From positions 620,001 to 684,000 of the forward strand of contig NZ_FCOT01000013.1 of assembly GCF_900046455.1 (NCBI RefSeq): a stretch of 64,000 bases of DNA, read 5' to 3'. The DNA comes from Cellulomonas timonensis (GTDB lineage Bacteria; Actinomycetota; Actinomycetes; Actinomycetales; Cellulomonadaceae). The position numbers and the translations under genes were made by a program. Positions 8,740-18,511 of this stretch are shown piece after piece. Each line of letters begins with the position of its first letter. Positions within the stretch are counted from its first letter, which is position 1. Under the pieces are notes generated by a model. The model saw nothing but the letters and a program-made list of their open reading frames with translations, was not told the origin of the DNA and ran no database searches.

Positions 8740-10232
8740 GCGAGCCACTCGTCATCGCCGTCGACTGCTCCACCACCGCGGCGAAGGCCGTCATCTCCAC
8801 CGCCGACGGCCAGGTGGCGGCCTCGGCGTCGCGCCCCCTGCTGACCGTCCAGCCGCAGGCGTCCTGGCATGAGCAGGACGCCACTGAGTGGTGGACGGCC
8901 ACCCGGGACGCGATCGCCGCGGCAGTCGGCATGCTTGACGAGCCCGGGCGGGTGGCCGCGCTGAGCCTGACCCACCAGCGGGAGACGTTCGTGTGCCTGG
9001 GCGCCGACGACCAGCCGCTGCGGCCCGCGATCCTGTGGCTCGACGGCCGCGCGCACGCCGAGATCGCCGAGCACGGATCCGCCCGCGTGCACGAGCTGTC
9101 CGGGAAGCCGGGCGACACCACCCCCGCGATCTACAAGCTCGCCTGGCTGGCCCGGCACGAGCCGGACACGCTGCGCGGAGCCACCCGCGTCGGAGACGTG
9201 CAGGCGGTCCTCAGCCTGCGCCTCACCGGACGGTGGGCGACGAGCCCGGCGTCCGCCGACACCCTCGGGCTGTTCGACCTGCCCCGGCGGACCTGGTCCA
9301 ACGAGCTCCTGGACATCGCCGGGGTCCGCTCCGAGCAGTTGCCGGACCTCGTCCCGGCGGGCGAGGCGATCGGCATGCTCCTGCCCGACGTCGCCACCGC
9401 CCTCGGGCTGCCCGCGCCGGTCCCGCTGGTCTCCGGCATCGGGGACGGGCAGGCCGCCGGTCTCGCGCTCGGGGCCTCGGAGCCGGGCATCGCCTACCTC
9501 AACCTGGGCACCTCGATGGTGCTGGGCGTCGCCTCCGACGACTACCGGTGGGACCCCGCGTTCCGCACCCTCGCCGGCGTCGGACCGCACGACCACACCC
9601 TCGAGACGGTCCTCAACGCGGCCGCCTACGTCGCGACCTGGTGCCGCGAGCAGCTCGCCGGGGACGCCGACCTCGAGCGGGCCGCCGCCGCGCTCCCGCC
9701 CGGCGCCGAGGGGCTGCTCACGCTTCCTTACTGGAACGCCGCGCAGACCCCCTACTGGGACCCGTTGGCCCGGGGAGCCGTCATCGGCTGGCACGGACGC
9801 CACACCGCCGCGCACCTGTACCGGTCGATCCTCGAAGGCGTCGCCTACGAGCTGCGGCTGCACCTGGAGCGCCTCGAGGCGGCCACCGGGACGCCCGTCA
9901 CGCAGATCCGTGCCGTGGGCGGCGGGGCGCGCAGCCCGCTGTGGGTGCGCATCGTCAGCGACGTCACGCAGCGCCCGGTGCACGTCTGCTCGGCCGGCGA
10001 GGCGAGCGCCGCCGGGGCCGCCGCGTTGGCCTGGTCGCACCTGACGGGCATGACCCCGCAGCAGGCCGCCGCACAGGCGTCCGGACCATTGCTGGACGGC
10101 CACGACGTGCCTCCCGATCCGACGACAGCGGCGCGCCACAGTGCGCTGTACGACGTCCAGCAGCGGCTGTACCCGCAGCTGCGGGAAGTGTTCTCAGCGC
10201 TCGCGGACGCGCGCGACGTGCCGATCGGATGA
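8736..10232 (+). CDS. FGGY-family carbohydrate kinase (xylulokinase-like)
   Basis: A 498-residue kinase of the FGGY family. It begins with the phosphate-1 loop (VIAVDCSTTAAKAVI) and later has the phosphate-2 and adenosine segments (YLNLGTSMVLG and AVGGGARSPLWVRIVSDV). The length matches xylulokinase and glycerol kinase relatives, which phosphorylate pentuloses, pentitols or glycerol with ATP in the cytosol. The ATGA overlap with the dehydrogenase gene upstream argues that the substrate is the ketose made by that enzyme, for example D-xylulose or D-ribulose. This is inference from gene order. Confidence 0.85.
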   Translation: MSEPLVIAVDCSTTAAKAVISTADGQVAASASRPLLTVQPQASWHEQDATEWWTATRDAIAAAVGMLDEPGRVAALSLTHQRETFVCLGADDQPLRPAILWLDGRAHAEIAEHGSARVHELSGKPGDTTPAIYKLAWLARHEPDTLRGATRVGDVQAVLSLRLTGRWATSPASADTLGLFDLPRRTWSNELLDIAGVRSEQLPDLVPAGEAIGMLLPDVATALGLPAPVPLVSGIGDGQAAGLALGASEPGIAYLNLGTSMVLGVASDDYRWDPAFRTLAGVGPHDHTLETVLNAAAYVATWCREQLAGDADLERAAAALPPGAEGLLTLPYWNAAQTPYWDPLARGAVIGWHGRHTAAHLYRSILEGVAYELRLHLERLEAATGTPVTQIRAVGGGARSPLWVRIVSDVTQRPVHVCSAGEASAAGAAALAWSHLTGMTPQQAAAQASGPLLDGHDVPPDPTTAARHSALYDVQQRLYPQLREVFSALADARDVPIG

Positions 10233-10243
10233 GGCGCTAGGCC

Positions 10244-10735
10244 TCACTCGACCTCGCGCAGGCCCCCGGTGGCGACGTCGTACACGAAGCCGCGCACCGC
10301 GTCCCGGTGCGGGATCGCGGACTCGGCGCGGATGCGGGCGATGTTCTGCCGCACGTCCGCGTCGAGGTCGCTGAACGCCTCCGACGCCCAGGTCGGCTTG
10401 ATGCCCGTCTCGGCTTGGATGGCGAGCCGGAACGCGTCGTCCTCGAACGTCAGCATCCCGCAGTCCGTGTGGTGGACCAGCACGATCTCGCGGGTGCCCA
10501 GCAGCCGTTGGCTGATGGCCAGCGACCGGAGCTCGTCCTGTGTGACCACGCCACCGGCGTTGCGGATGACATGCGCGTCGCCCTCGGAGAGGCCGAACAG
10601 CCCGTAGACGTTCAGGCGCGCGTCCATGCACGCGACGATCGCCACGTGCCGGGCCGGCGGCAGGGGCAGCGACCCCTTGTCGAACGACTCGGCGTAGCGC
10701 TGGGCGTTGCGGAGGAGGTCGTCGGTGACTGTCAT
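10244..10735 (-). CDS. Beta-class carbonic anhydrase
   Basis: A 163-residue beta-carbonic anhydrase, interconverting CO2 and bicarbonate in the cytosol. The zinc ligands and catalytic dyad are visible: IVACMDARLNVYG (Cys and the Asp-Arg pair) and HHTDCGM (His and Cys). The short length fits the compact actinobacterial form rather than the larger plant-like type. I start at the ATG of MTVTDDLLRNA; a much longer open frame upstream is a low-complexity shadow. The gene converges on the FGGY kinase, with only 11 bases between their stop codons. Confidence 0.9.
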   Translation of the reverse strand: MTVTDDLLRNAQRYAESFDKGSLPLPPARHVAIVACMDARLNVYGLFGLSEGDAHVIRNAGGVVTQDELRSLAISQRLLGTREIVLVHHTDCGMLTFEDDAFRLAIQAETGIKPTWASEAFSDLDADVRQNIARIRAESAIPHRDAVRGFVYDVATGGLREVE

Positions 10736-10817
10736 CTCGGCCTTTCCGGAGGTGGCGGGGCCCGCGGGGACGCGACGCCAGATGAGCGAGGTTCGTCCTG
10801 AAGCGCCGGTGTGCGTC

Positions 10818-11006
10818 TCATCCTGCCGTGGGGACGAGGACCTCACGCGAGATGGCGGTGGCGATGTCGGCGACCAGCCTGCCGTCGGTGGGGATGCGGA
10901 GCACCCAGTCGCCGGCGCGCTCGTCGAGGTGGGCGGCCATCGTCGCGCTGCGCCGCACGTGGCGGCGTAGTTCCCCCACGCGGCCCACCTGATTTCGCGC
11001 CAGCAT
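10818..11006 (-). CDS. Short hypothetical protein
   Basis: A 62-residue frame starting at ATG (MLARNQVGRVGELRRHVRRS). The N-terminal half is a basic helix and the C-terminal half (VLRIPTDGRLVADIATAISREVLVP) looks folded, so it may be genuine. It lies 82 bases upstream of the carbonic anhydrase gene on the same strand. I recognise no family, and its size makes the call tentative. Confidence 0.35.
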   Translation of the reverse strand: MLARNQVGRVGELRRHVRRSATMAAHLDERAGDWVLRIPTDGRLVADIATAISREVLVPTAG

Positions 11007-11355
11007 GGCCGTCCCGTCGGGCGCCTCGGCCCGGCGAGGTCTGGGATCTCACACTGAATGGGTACCGTAGGGCGACACACCCCGGCTCGCATGGTCGAGC
11101 TGGGCCCCCTCACGTACGTCAGGTCCTCTCTCACCACGACATGGGTCACGACGCCAGAGCCAGAACGCCGCGTGCACGTGCTGCACCTCGCGGGCGGTCG
11201 GCTCTCCGTCCAGCCCTGTGGGCCTGGCAGGCCTCGATGGCGCGACATCCGCGCCGCCCCGGCCGCACCTGCACATCCGGCTCCGCCCCTCGTCGCGGAG
11301 CCACCTCGACCTGAACGATCCGAGGGCGAACGCCCTCCTGCTCTGGAGTCACTAC
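11007..11355. other. Upstream region of rnj, no gene recognised
   Basis: This spacer lies between the divergent short hypothetical gene and RNase J. The rnj frame is open through its right part, but the RNase J ATG has its own GGAG at 11345-11348, so I treat the open frame as leader sequence. I see no clear promoter, terminator or riboswitch fold. Confidence 0.4.
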
Positions 11356-13044
11356 ATGCAATCTGCACACACCAAGAAGTTGGCCTCCCCGCCGCCCGTC
11401 CCGCGTGGCGCCCTGCGCATCACGCCGCTGGGCGGCGTCGGCGAGGTGGGCCGCAACATGACGACCTTCGAGTTCGGGGGCAAGATCCTCGTGCTCGACT
11501 GCGGCGTCCTGTTCCCTGAGGAGACCCAGCCGGGGATCGACGTGATCCTCCCGGACTTCTCCTCCATCCGGCACCGCCTGAAGGACATCGTCGGCATCGT
11601 CCTGACGCACGGCCACGAGGACCACATCGGCGGGGTCCCGTACCTGCTGCGCGAACGGCCCGACATCCCCGTCATCGGCTCCGAGCTCACGCTGGCGTTC
11701 ATCAACGCCAAGCTGCAGGAGCACAAGATCAAGGCGAACACGGTGCGCGTCGAGGCCGGGGACACGCACAAGTCCGGGCCGTTCGACCTGGAGTTCATCG
11801 CCGTCAACCACTCGATCCCCGACGGCCTGGCCGTGGCGATCCGCACGCCCGCCGGCCTGGTGATGGCCACGGGCGACTTCAAGATGGACCAGTTCCCGCT
11901 GGACGGCCGCCTCACCGACCTGCGCGCGTTCGGCCGCCTCGGCGAGGAGGGGCTCGACCTCGTCCTGACCGACTCGACGAACGCCGAGGTCCCGGGCTTC
12001 ATGATGTCCGAGCGCGACCTGGCGCCGGCCATCGACAACGTGTTCGCGACGGCGCCCAAGCGGATCATCGTCTCGAGCTTCGCGAGCCACGTGCACCGCA
12101 TCCAGCAGGTGCTGGACGCCTCGCACCGCTCGGGCCGCAAGGTCGCGTTCGTCGGGCGCTCGATGGTCCGCAACATGGGCATCGCCAGCGAGCTCGGGTA
12201 CCTGAACATCCCGCAGGGGCTGGTCGTGGACTTCAAGAAGCTCAGCTCCATGCCGGACGACAAGGTCACCCTGATCTGCACCGGGTCGCAGGGCGAGCCG
12301 ATGGCGGCGCTGTCGCGCATGGCCAACGGCGACCACCAGATCCGCCTCAACGCGGGCGACACGGTGCTGCTCGCGAGCTCGCTGATCCCCGGCAACGAGA
12401 ACGCCATCTACGGGATCATCAACAAGCTCACCGACCTGGGCGCGAACGTGGTCCACAAGGGCAACGCGAAGGTCCACGTCTCCGGCCACGCCAGCGCGGG
12501 CGAGCTCGTGTACTGCTACAACATCCTCAAGCCGAAGAACGTCGTGCCGTACCACGGCGAGTCCAAGCACCTGCAGGCCAACGCCGAGCTGGCGATCCGC
12601 ACAGGCGTCGACCCCGAGCGCGTGATCATCGCCCGCGACGGGTCCACGATCGACCTCGTCAAGGGCAAGGCGACGCTGTCCGGTCAGGTCCAGGCGGATT
12701 TGGTCTACGTGGACGGCGACACTGTCGGCCGGGCCACCGAGGACACGCTGAAGGAGCGCCGCCGGCTCAGCGACGGCGGCCTCGTCACCGTGCTGGCCAT
12801 CGTCGACCCGGCCACGAACACGCTGGCCGAGCCGCTCGAGTACGTCACGCGCGGATTCGTCCACGACGAGATCCACCTGGAGAACGCCTCCGCCGAGGTG
12901 GAGCGCGCGCTGGCCAAGGCCGCCGCGCAGGGCATCGACGACCTGGAGAAGGTCGAGCACGTGATCTCCGGCGCCGTGTCGAACTATCTGAAGCGCAAGT
13001 CGCGCCGCGAGCCGGTCGTCGTGGCCATCGCCGTCGACGCGTAG
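11356..13044 (+). CDS. rnj: Ribonuclease J
   Basis: A 562-residue metallo-beta-lactamase/beta-CASP ribonuclease. The signature HGHEDHIGG (in VLTHGHEDHIGGVPYLL) and the later PYHGESKH segment carry the two-zinc site, and GSQGEPMAAL belongs to the beta-CASP insertion. RNase J acts as endonuclease and 5'-3' exonuclease in rRNA maturation and mRNA decay in actinobacteria and firmicutes. I chose the ATG of MQSAHTKKLASPPPV because of the GGAG 8 bases upstream; it gives the usual family length. dapA, a frequent upstream neighbour in actinobacteria, is absent here. A strong hairpin follows the stop. Confidence 0.92.
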   Translation: MQSAHTKKLASPPPVPRGALRITPLGGVGEVGRNMTTFEFGGKILVLDCGVLFPEETQPGIDVILPDFSSIRHRLKDIVGIVLTHGHEDHIGGVPYLLRERPDIPVIGSELTLAFINAKLQEHKIKANTVRVEAGDTHKSGPFDLEFIAVNHSIPDGLAVAIRTPAGLVMATGDFKMDQFPLDGRLTDLRAFGRLGEEGLDLVLTDSTNAEVPGFMMSERDLAPAIDNVFATAPKRIIVSSFASHVHRIQQVLDASHRSGRKVAFVGRSMVRNMGIASELGYLNIPQGLVVDFKKLSSMPDDKVTLICTGSQGEPMAALSRMANGDHQIRLNAGDTVLLASSLIPGNENAIYGIINKLTDLGANVVHKGNAKVHVSGHASAGELVYCYNILKPKNVVPYHGESKHLQANAELAIRTGVDPERVIIARDGSTIDLVKGKATLSGQVQADLVYVDGDTVGRATEDTLKERRRLSDGGLVTVLAIVDPATNTLAEPLEYVTRGFVHDEIHLENASAEVERALAKAAAQGIDDLEKVEHVISGAVSNYLKRKSRREPVVVAIAVDA

Positions 13045-13055
13045 GCACACCGCAT

Positions 13056-13089
13056 GAGCGGCCCGTCCACACTCGTGGGCGGGCCGCTC
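13056..13089. terminator. Bidirectional terminator between rnj and the ABC exporter gene
   Basis: A perfect 10-base inverted repeat (GAGCGGCCCG at 13056-13065, complement at 13080-13089) encloses a smaller CCAC/GTGG stem. It lies between two convergent stop codons, the expected place for a shared intrinsic terminator. No long T-tract follows, as is common in high-GC genomes. Confidence 0.7.
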
Positions 13090-13094
13090 GTCGT

Positions 13095-14957
13095 TCAGGC
13101 GTGGATGTCGAACTCCTGCAGCCGCTTGCGGTCCCGCTTGGTCGCCGACGCCTGCAGGGCGAGCAGCTGCGCGTAGATGCCGCCGGTGGCGGCCAGCTCC
13201 TCGGGGGTCCCGATCTCGTCGACACGGCCGTCCTGGAGCGTGACGATCCGGTCCACGGCGGAGATGGTGGACAGCCGGTGCGCGATGATCAGCGTCGTCC
13301 GGTCCGCCATGAGGCGCTCCAGGCCCTGCTGGACGAGGCGTTCCGAGCGGGAGTCGAGCGAGCTGGTCGCCTCGTCGAGCACCAGGATCGGCGCGTCCTT
13401 GAGCATCGCGCGCGCCACCGCGATGCGCTGCTTCTGGCCGCCGGAGAGCTTGAGCCCGCGCTCGCCGATGGGGGAGTCGTAGCCCTGGGGGAACGCGCTG
13501 ATGAAGTCATGGGCGTTGGCGGAGCGCGCGGCCGCGACCACCTCGTCGTCGGTGGCGTCCGGGCGGCCGTAGGCGATGTTCTCCCGGACCGTGCCCGAGA
13601 ACAGCGAGGGGTCCTGGAAGACGACGCCGATGCCCGCCCGCAGCTCCTCGAGCGGCAGGTCCGCGACGTCCTTCCCACCGATGCGGATGGACCCGGCGGT
13701 CGGGGCGTACAGGCGCATCAGCAGGCTGACCAGCGTCGTCTTGCCTCCGCCGCTCTCGCCGACGAAGGCGATGTGCTCCCCGGGGCGGATCGTGAAGCCG
13801 AGGTCGCGCAGCACCTCCGCGCCGCCCGGGTACCCGAACGACACCCCGTCCAACTCGATCTCCGCCGAGCGGCGGTCGATGACGGCGCCGGTGTCCGCGC
13901 GGGCGCGGGGCAGCATCGGCAGGGCGTCGGCCTCGGACAGCTCGTCCATCGCGCGGAAGTAGTCACGGCTGCCCGCGATGGCGCGCTGGGAGGCGTCGAC
14001 CACGTGGCTCATGGAGAACACGGGCTGCCGGGCCATGGTGACGAGCTGGATCAGCAGCACCATCACGCCGATGGTGAACGCCCCGCGCGCGGTCTGCACG
14101 AACAGGATCGTGAAGATGCCGAAGAACAGCACGTTGAGCGCGGCGCGCCGGGCAGCGTCCATGCGGTGCCAGTAGCGCGACTGGGCCCGCGTGGTCTCGA
14201 CGGTGCTGTCGTAGTGGCGGGTGAAGCCGGCCAGCTCGCGACGCTCCTGGACGAAGCTCTTGACGACCCGGATCTGCCCGATGACCTCCGCGAAGCGGCC
14301 GCCCGCGAGGTCGAGCTCGCGGTTCTTCTCCGTCTCGAGGGCCTGCCAGCGCGTGCTCGTCTTGGTCGTGAGCCACATGAACAAGGGGTAGATCGACGCG
14401 AGCAGCACCGCCATCGGCCACGAGTAGTAGGCCGTCACCGCGAGCACCGCCACGACGGTCAGGACCATCTGGAAGAACATGTTCGCGAACATGTTGAGGA
14501 AGCCGGTGACCTCGGTGATGGAGCGCGACAGCCGGTTGATCACGGCGCCGGTCAGCTCGTCGTCGAAGTAGCGCTGCGGCAGGGACAACAGCTTCGCGAA
14601 GTACCTGCCCGACAGGGTCGCCCGCAGCCGCGCGGCCATCGTGTCGCCCAGGTAGCCGCCGATATTGCTCAGCAGGGTGGTCGCGAGCTCGGCGGCGAGC
14701 AGCGCGGCCGCGAGCCACACCACCGTGGCGACCCCGGACGCCGCGCCCTGGCTGACCGCCACGACGTGGTCGGTGGCGGCTTTGATGACGAACGGCGTCA
14801 GGAGGGCGGTGCCGGTGACCGCCACCGAGCACACGATGATCCCGAGGTAGAAGGGCCACAGCTCTCGGGTGGAGCTGAGGACCCGGATGATGCTGCGCAC
14901 GGTGGCGGGGGCTCCTTGCTGGTGTGGGGCGCGCGAGGGCGCGGCGGGAACAGCCAT
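13095..14957 (-). CDS. ABC exporter half-transporter, fused permease and ATPase
   Basis: A protein of about 620 residues with the classic exporter layout: a six-helix membrane domain (first 330 residues, for example [23 protein letters not shown]) followed by a nucleotide-binding domain. The ATPase shows Walker [10 protein letters not shown], signature LSGGQKQR and Walker [13 protein letters not shown]. Such proteins dimerise in the cytoplasmic membrane to export lipids, peptides or drugs; the substrate cannot be told. The ATG at 14957 has no obvious ribosome site. A GTG at 14900 lies 11 bases after AAGGAG and would give 601 residues, the more typical length, so the true start may be there. 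Confidence 0.88.
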   Translation of the reverse strand: MAVPAAPSRAPHQQGAPATVRSIIRVLSSTRELWPFYLGIIVCSVAVTGTALLTPFVIKAATDHVVAVSQGAASGVATVVWLAAALLAAELATTLLSNIGGYLGDTMAARLRATLSGRYFAKLLSLPQRYFDDELTGAVINRLSRSITEVTGFLNMFANMFFQMVLTVVAVLAVTAYYSWPMAVLLASIYPLFMWLTTKTSTRWQALETEKNRELDLAGGRFAEVIGQIRVVKSFVQERRELAGFTRHYDSTVETTRAQSRYWHRMDAARRAALNVLFFGIFTILFVQTARGAFTIGVMVLLIQLVTMARQPVFSMSHVVDASQRAIAGSRDYFRAMDELSEADALPMLPRARADTGAVIDRRSAEIELDGVSFGYPGGAEVLRDLGFTIRPGEHIAFVGESGGGKTTLVSLLMRLYAPTAGSIRIGGKDVADLPLEELRAGIGVVFQDPSLFSGTVRENIAYGRPDATDDEVVAAARSANAHDFISAFPQGYDSPIGERGLKLSGGQKQRIAVARAMLKDAPILVLDEATSSLDSRSERLVQQGLERLMADRTTLIIAHRLSTISAVDRIVTLQDGRVDEIGTPEELAATGGIYAQLLALQASATKRDRKRLQEFDIHA

Positions 14958-15343
14958 TCTGCGGCGTCCGGCCGACACGCCGGACCAGCCCTGTGCGCCG
15001 CGTCCGGCATCGGCGGCAACGGCTGGCGCGGCCGGCCCGCAACGGCGGCCCGCGACACTAACGCCATGGCGCGCCTTTGTTATCGGGTTGGATGAATGTC
15101 CCGCCAGTGCGGGGATCAATGCCGCCTGTTGATATCCGCGGGCGATGTGGGAAGTGGCAGCAATAAAATGCCGAACTCAACTGCTGTTTTCTGCTGTGTT
15201 ATCATGAACACGCATTGCGGCCCGTCCCCACGACGAGGATCTGCGCACCCGGTGACGTTCTTCGCGGACGCCGCCGTTGGCCACAGGCGCGTGCACGCCG
15301 CTCGTCGCGGCGGTGATTCTCTTCGAGAGGGGACTGGTCCACC
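14958..15343. promoter_or_regulatory. Divergent promoter region between exporter and sigma-factor genes
   Basis: The 386 bases between two divergent genes contain unusually A/T-rich stretches for this genome (around 15150-15210), as expected for promoters. Within them is an imperfectly spaced inverted repeat GTGTT-6-AACAC (15196-15211) that could be an operator. A ribosome site, GAGAGGGGA, stands at 15325-15333 before the sigma-factor ATG. No small gene is convincing. Confidence 0.4.
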
Positions 15344-16414
15344 ATGAGGGTCGCGCTGGCAGAGGCGGACGTCGCAGAGGTCGACGCCACGGAGGTGGTG
15401 GGCGCCCCGGAGGCAGACGCCGCCGATCTCGAGGGCACGCACGGGTTTGTGCTCTCGGACGCGTCCGTGGAGGACGACCCCGCCCCGATCGTGCACACCG
15501 CCGGGGCCTCGGCTGATCCTGTGAAGGACTATCTGCGGCTGATCGGCCGGGTCAAGCTGCTCGACGCCGCACAGGAAGTCGACCTGGGCGGGCGCGTCGA
15601 GGTCGGGATGTACGCCACCCACCTGCTGGAGAACGCGGACATCCCCACCCGCGCGACCCGCCGCGAGCTCGAATGGCTCGCCCAGGACGGCCGCCGCGCC
15701 AAGAACCACCTCCTCGAGGCCAACCTCCGGCTCGTCGTGTCCATCGCCAAGCGCTATACCGGGCGCGGCATGCCATTCCTCGACCTCATCCAGGAGGGGA
15801 ATGGCGGTCTGATTCGCGCGGTCGAGAAGTTCGACTACAGCAAGGGCTTCAAGTTCTCGACGTATGCGACGTGGTGGATTCGCCAGTCGATCACCCGGGC
15901 GATGGCCGACCAGTCCCGCACCATCCGGATCCCGGTGCACATGGTCGAGCTCATCAACAAGCTCACGCGGTGGCAGAAGCAGATGATCCAGGAACTCGGC
16001 CGGGAGCCGAGCACCGAGGAGACCGCCGCCGAGTTCGACCTCACGCCGGAGAAGGTGGAGGCGGCCCTCAAGCACGCCCGCGACCCGATCTCGCTGCAGG
16101 CTCCGCTGGGAGAGACGGGGGACTCGGAGTTCGGGGACCTCATCGAGGACTCCGAGGCGATCGCCCCGGCCGACGTGGTCCAGTTCCGGCTGCTCCGCGA
16201 ACAGCTCAACGGGATCCTCGACACACTCTCCGAGCGCGAGGCGGGCGTGGTGTCGCTGCGCTACGGGCTGTCCGACGGCCGCGTGCGGACCCTGGAGGAG
16301 ATCGGCGCGGTCTACGGCGTGACCCGCGAGCGCATCCGGCAGATCGAGTCCAAGACCATGTCGAAGCTGCGCCACCCGTCACGCTCCCAGGTGCTGCGCG
16401 ACTACCTGGACTGA
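15344..16414 (+). CDS. Group 2 (primary-like) sigma-70 factor
   Basis: A 356-residue sigma factor with regions 1.2, 2, 3 and 4 but only a short acidic N-terminus in place of region 1.1. Region 2 is read in [20 protein letters not shown] and [20 protein letters not shown] (core binding, -10 melting). Region 4 is the helix-turn-helix [20 protein letters not shown] (-35 recognition). This is the SigB/HrdB-like class of actinobacteria, usually used in stress or stationary phase. One residue is odd: the nearly invariant EGNLGLIRA reads EGNGGLIRA near residue 154. The ATG follows a GAGAGGGGA ribosome site, and the upstream region is A/T-rich. Confidence 0.9.
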   Translation: MRVALAEADVAEVDATEVVGAPEADAADLEGTHGFVLSDASVEDDPAPIVHTAGASADPVKDYLRLIGRVKLLDAAQEVDLGGRVEVGMYATHLLENADIPTRATRRELEWLAQDGRRAKNHLLEANLRLVVSIAKRYTGRGMPFLDLIQEGNGGLIRAVEKFDYSKGFKFSTYATWWIRQSITRAMADQSRTIRIPVHMVELINKLTRWQKQMIQELGREPSTEETAAEFDLTPEKVEAALKHARDPISLQAPLGETGDSEFGDLIEDSEAIAPADVVQFRLLREQLNGILDTLSEREAGVVSLRYGLSDGRVRTLEEIGAVYGVTRERIRQIESKTMSKLRHPSRSQVLRDYLD

Positions 16415-16484
16415 GCCGCGGTCCAGGGTGGGCGCGTCCTGCTCCCCGGTGGTGGGCCTCACGTCGTCGGGATAGGAAGGTCGC

Positions 16485-17378
16485 ATGACAGACCAGACCA
16501 CCCCCCAGGACCCGACCACCCAGCACCCGCGCCCCGAGCAGGCCCCGGAGCAGATCGCGCACCCCGGTCATACCGCGGACATGAGCCAGCAGCCTGACCA
16601 CGGCGAGGACACCTACCGTGGATCGGGGCGGCTCGAGGGCCGTCGCGCGCTGATCACCGGCGGGGACTCCGGCATCGGGCGGGCCGTGGCGATCGCCTTC
16701 GCCCGTGAGGGCGCGGACGTCGCGATCTCCTACCTGCCCGAGGAGGAGCAGGACGCCCAGGAGACGGTGCGGCTCGTCGAGGCCGCGGGGCGGCGCGCGC
16801 TGGCAGTGCCGGGCGACATCCGGGAGGAGGCGCACTGCGTCGACCTCGTGGAGCGCGTGGCGCGCGAGTTCGCCGGCCTGGACATCCTGGTGAACAACGC
16901 CGCCTATCAGATGTCGCAGGACGGGGGCCTGCGGGACATCACCACCGAGCAGCTCGACCGGGTGCTCAAGACGAACCTCTACGCGATGTTCTGGATCACC
17001 AAGGCAGCCCTGGCACATCTGGGCGCCGGCGCGTCGATCATCAACACCACCTCGATCCAGGCCTACGACCCGAGCCCGCAGCTCCTCGACTACGCCACCA
17101 CGAAGGCCGGCATCCTCAACTTCACGCGGGGCCTCGCCCAGCAGCTCGCCGACGAGGGCATCCGGGTCAACGCCGTCGCCCCCGGGCCCATCTGGACGCC
17201 GCTGATCCCCTCGACGATGCCACCGGAGAAGGTGGAGCAGTTCGGCGCGGACACGCCGATGGGCCGCGCCGGGCAGCCCGCCGAGCTCGCGCCCCTGTAC
17301 GTGTTCTTCGCCTCGCAGGAGTCGAGCTACGTCACCGGGGACGTGCTGGGAGCCACCGGGGGACGGCTGCTGTCGTGA
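16485..17378 (+). CDS. Short-chain dehydrogenase/reductase with N-terminal extension (YhdF-like)
   Basis: A 297-residue SDR. Residues 1-48 are a polar Pro/Gln/Glu-rich extension. The Rossmann motif follows at RRALITGGDSGIGRAVAIAF, then NNAAYQ and the active-site region TTSIQAYDPSPQLLDYATTK with the Y-x3-K pair. The long hydrophilic N-terminus and overall length match the YhdF/GsiB-neighbour class of stress-linked oxidoreductases in bacilli and actinobacteria; their substrates are poorly known. It lies 70 bases downstream of the sigma-factor gene on the same strand, so co-expression with a stress regulon is plausible but not shown. Confidence 0.85.
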   Translation: MTDQTTPQDPTTQHPRPEQAPEQIAHPGHTADMSQQPDHGEDTYRGSGRLEGRRALITGGDSGIGRAVAIAFAREGADVAISYLPEEEQDAQETVRLVEAAGRRALAVPGDIREEAHCVDLVERVAREFAGLDILVNNAAYQMSQDGGLRDITTEQLDRVLKTNLYAMFWITKAALAHLGAGASIINTTSIQAYDPSPQLLDYATTKAGILNFTRGLAQQLADEGIRVNAVAPGPIWTPLIPSTMPPEKVEQFGADTPMGRAGQPAELAPLYVFFASQESSYVTGDVLGATGGRLLS

Positions 17379-17393
17379 CCCTGTGGCGGCGGG

Positions 17394-17744
17394 TCAACTG
17401 GCCACCTGCAAGAACGTGACCTCTCGCCCGTCCGGGTCCTGCACGACGAACATCCCCGACGTCTCCCCGAGGGTGACCACCTCGGAGTGCGCGATGCCCA
17501 AGGCCTCCACGTGGGCCACGGCGTCGACGAGGTCGGGCACTCGCATGCTCAGGTCGCAGCCCGGCGCGGTGCTGGTGACCTCGTCCTCCTCGCGGAGCTG
17601 CAGCGCGGTGCTGGGCGTCAGCATGAACACCGACGTGCCGTCGTCGGGCTCCATCGGCTCCACCTCGAGCATCCGCTGGTACCACAGCGTCGACGTGGGC
17701 AGGTCGGTGACCACGATGCGCAGGATCACGTGGGACAGGTCCAC
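17394..17744 (-). CDS. VOC (glyoxalase/bleomycin-resistance fold) protein
   Basis: A 116-residue single-unit VOC protein. The paired beta-alpha-beta-beta-beta modules are visible: LRIVVTDLPTSTLWYQRML at the start and DLSMRVPDLVDAVAHVEALG, ending with DPDGREVTFLQV, the usual last-strand motif. Members bind a metal and small molecules in lyases, dioxygenases or resistance proteins; the role here is unknown. I start at the GTG at 17744 preceded by GGAG. An ATG nine codons upstream is possible but lacks a ribosome site. The gene converges on the SDR gene. Confidence 0.78.
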   Translation of the reverse strand: MDLSHVILRIVVTDLPTSTLWYQRMLEVEPMEPDDGTSVFMLTPSTALQLREEDEVTSTAPGCDLSMRVPDLVDAVAHVEALGIAHSEVVTLGETSGMFVVQDPDGREVTFLQVAS

Positions 17745-17869
17745 AGGGCTCCGTTCGCCGGGCGCGGGCATCGGGGATCGCTGGCGGGACGGCTTCCCTG
17801 ACGTTCCGATTCTGCGACCGCGGGCCGCGGCCGACAAGGGGGCGCGGCGAGGTGTCCGTGAGGGCGGGG

Positions 17870-18442
17870 CTAGAGGTCCCACCGGGCGGCGTCGGCGACC
17901 TGGAGGGTGGCCCACGGGCTGATCCGGCCGGGCTCCTGGGCGAGGCGGCGGAACTCGGCGAACGCGACCCACCGGTGCTCCTCGACCTCGGCGGGGTCGG
18001 GGAGGACGACTGTGCCCGCGGGGACCACCGCGGCGTACACGGGGCAGATCTCGTTCTCCACGATCCCGTTGTCCATCACCGCGCGGTAGCGGAACTCGGG
18101 GATCACGGGCCGCAGGCCCTCGACCTGGGTGATCCCCAACTCGGTGTCCAGCCGGCGTGTGATGGCCGACTCGACCGACTCGCCGGGGCCGGGGTGGCCG
18201 CAGCACGAGTTGGTCCACACGCCGGGGAACGTCTTCTTGTCCAGCGCGCGGCGGGTCATCAGCAACAGGCCGTCGGTGTCGAACACGTAGCAGGAGAAGG
18301 CCAGGTGCAGGGGCGTGTCGGCGGTGTGCACCGTCGCCTTGGGCGCGGAGCCGATCGGGCTCCCCGCCTCGTCGAGCAGGACCACGCGCTCCTCGGGCTC
18401 AGCGGGGGGCGTGGGGGAGTGATCGACAGGGACGTTCGCCAT
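17870..18442 (-). CDS. idi: Isopentenyl-diphosphate delta-isomerase, type I
   Basis: A 190-residue Nudix-fold isomerase that interconverts IPP and DMAPP, feeding isoprenoid synthesis (menaquinone, carotenoids, undecaprenyl lipids). The catalytic cysteine is in TNSCCGHPGPGES and the catalytic glutamate in ENEICPVY. The region LMTRRALDKKTFPGVW is the family hallmark before the active cysteine. The length agrees with bacterial type I enzymes. The gene stands alone on the minus strand behind the VOC gene, with no MEP-pathway neighbours. Confidence 0.93.
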   Translation of the reverse strand: MANVPVDHSPTPPAEPEERVVLLDEAGSPIGSAPKATVHTADTPLHLAFSCYVFDTDGLLLMTRRALDKKTFPGVWTNSCCGHPGPGESVESAITRRLDTELGITQVEGLRPVIPEFRYRAVMDNGIVENEICPVYAAVVPAGTVVLPDPAEVEEHRWVAFAEFRRLAQEPGRISPWATLQVADAARWDL

Positions 18443-18511
18443 GTGACGACCATGCCATGGGATGCGCGCCGACGTGGCGCCGGCGCCCCCAGGCGGGCCA
18501 CTGCTCGCGGG

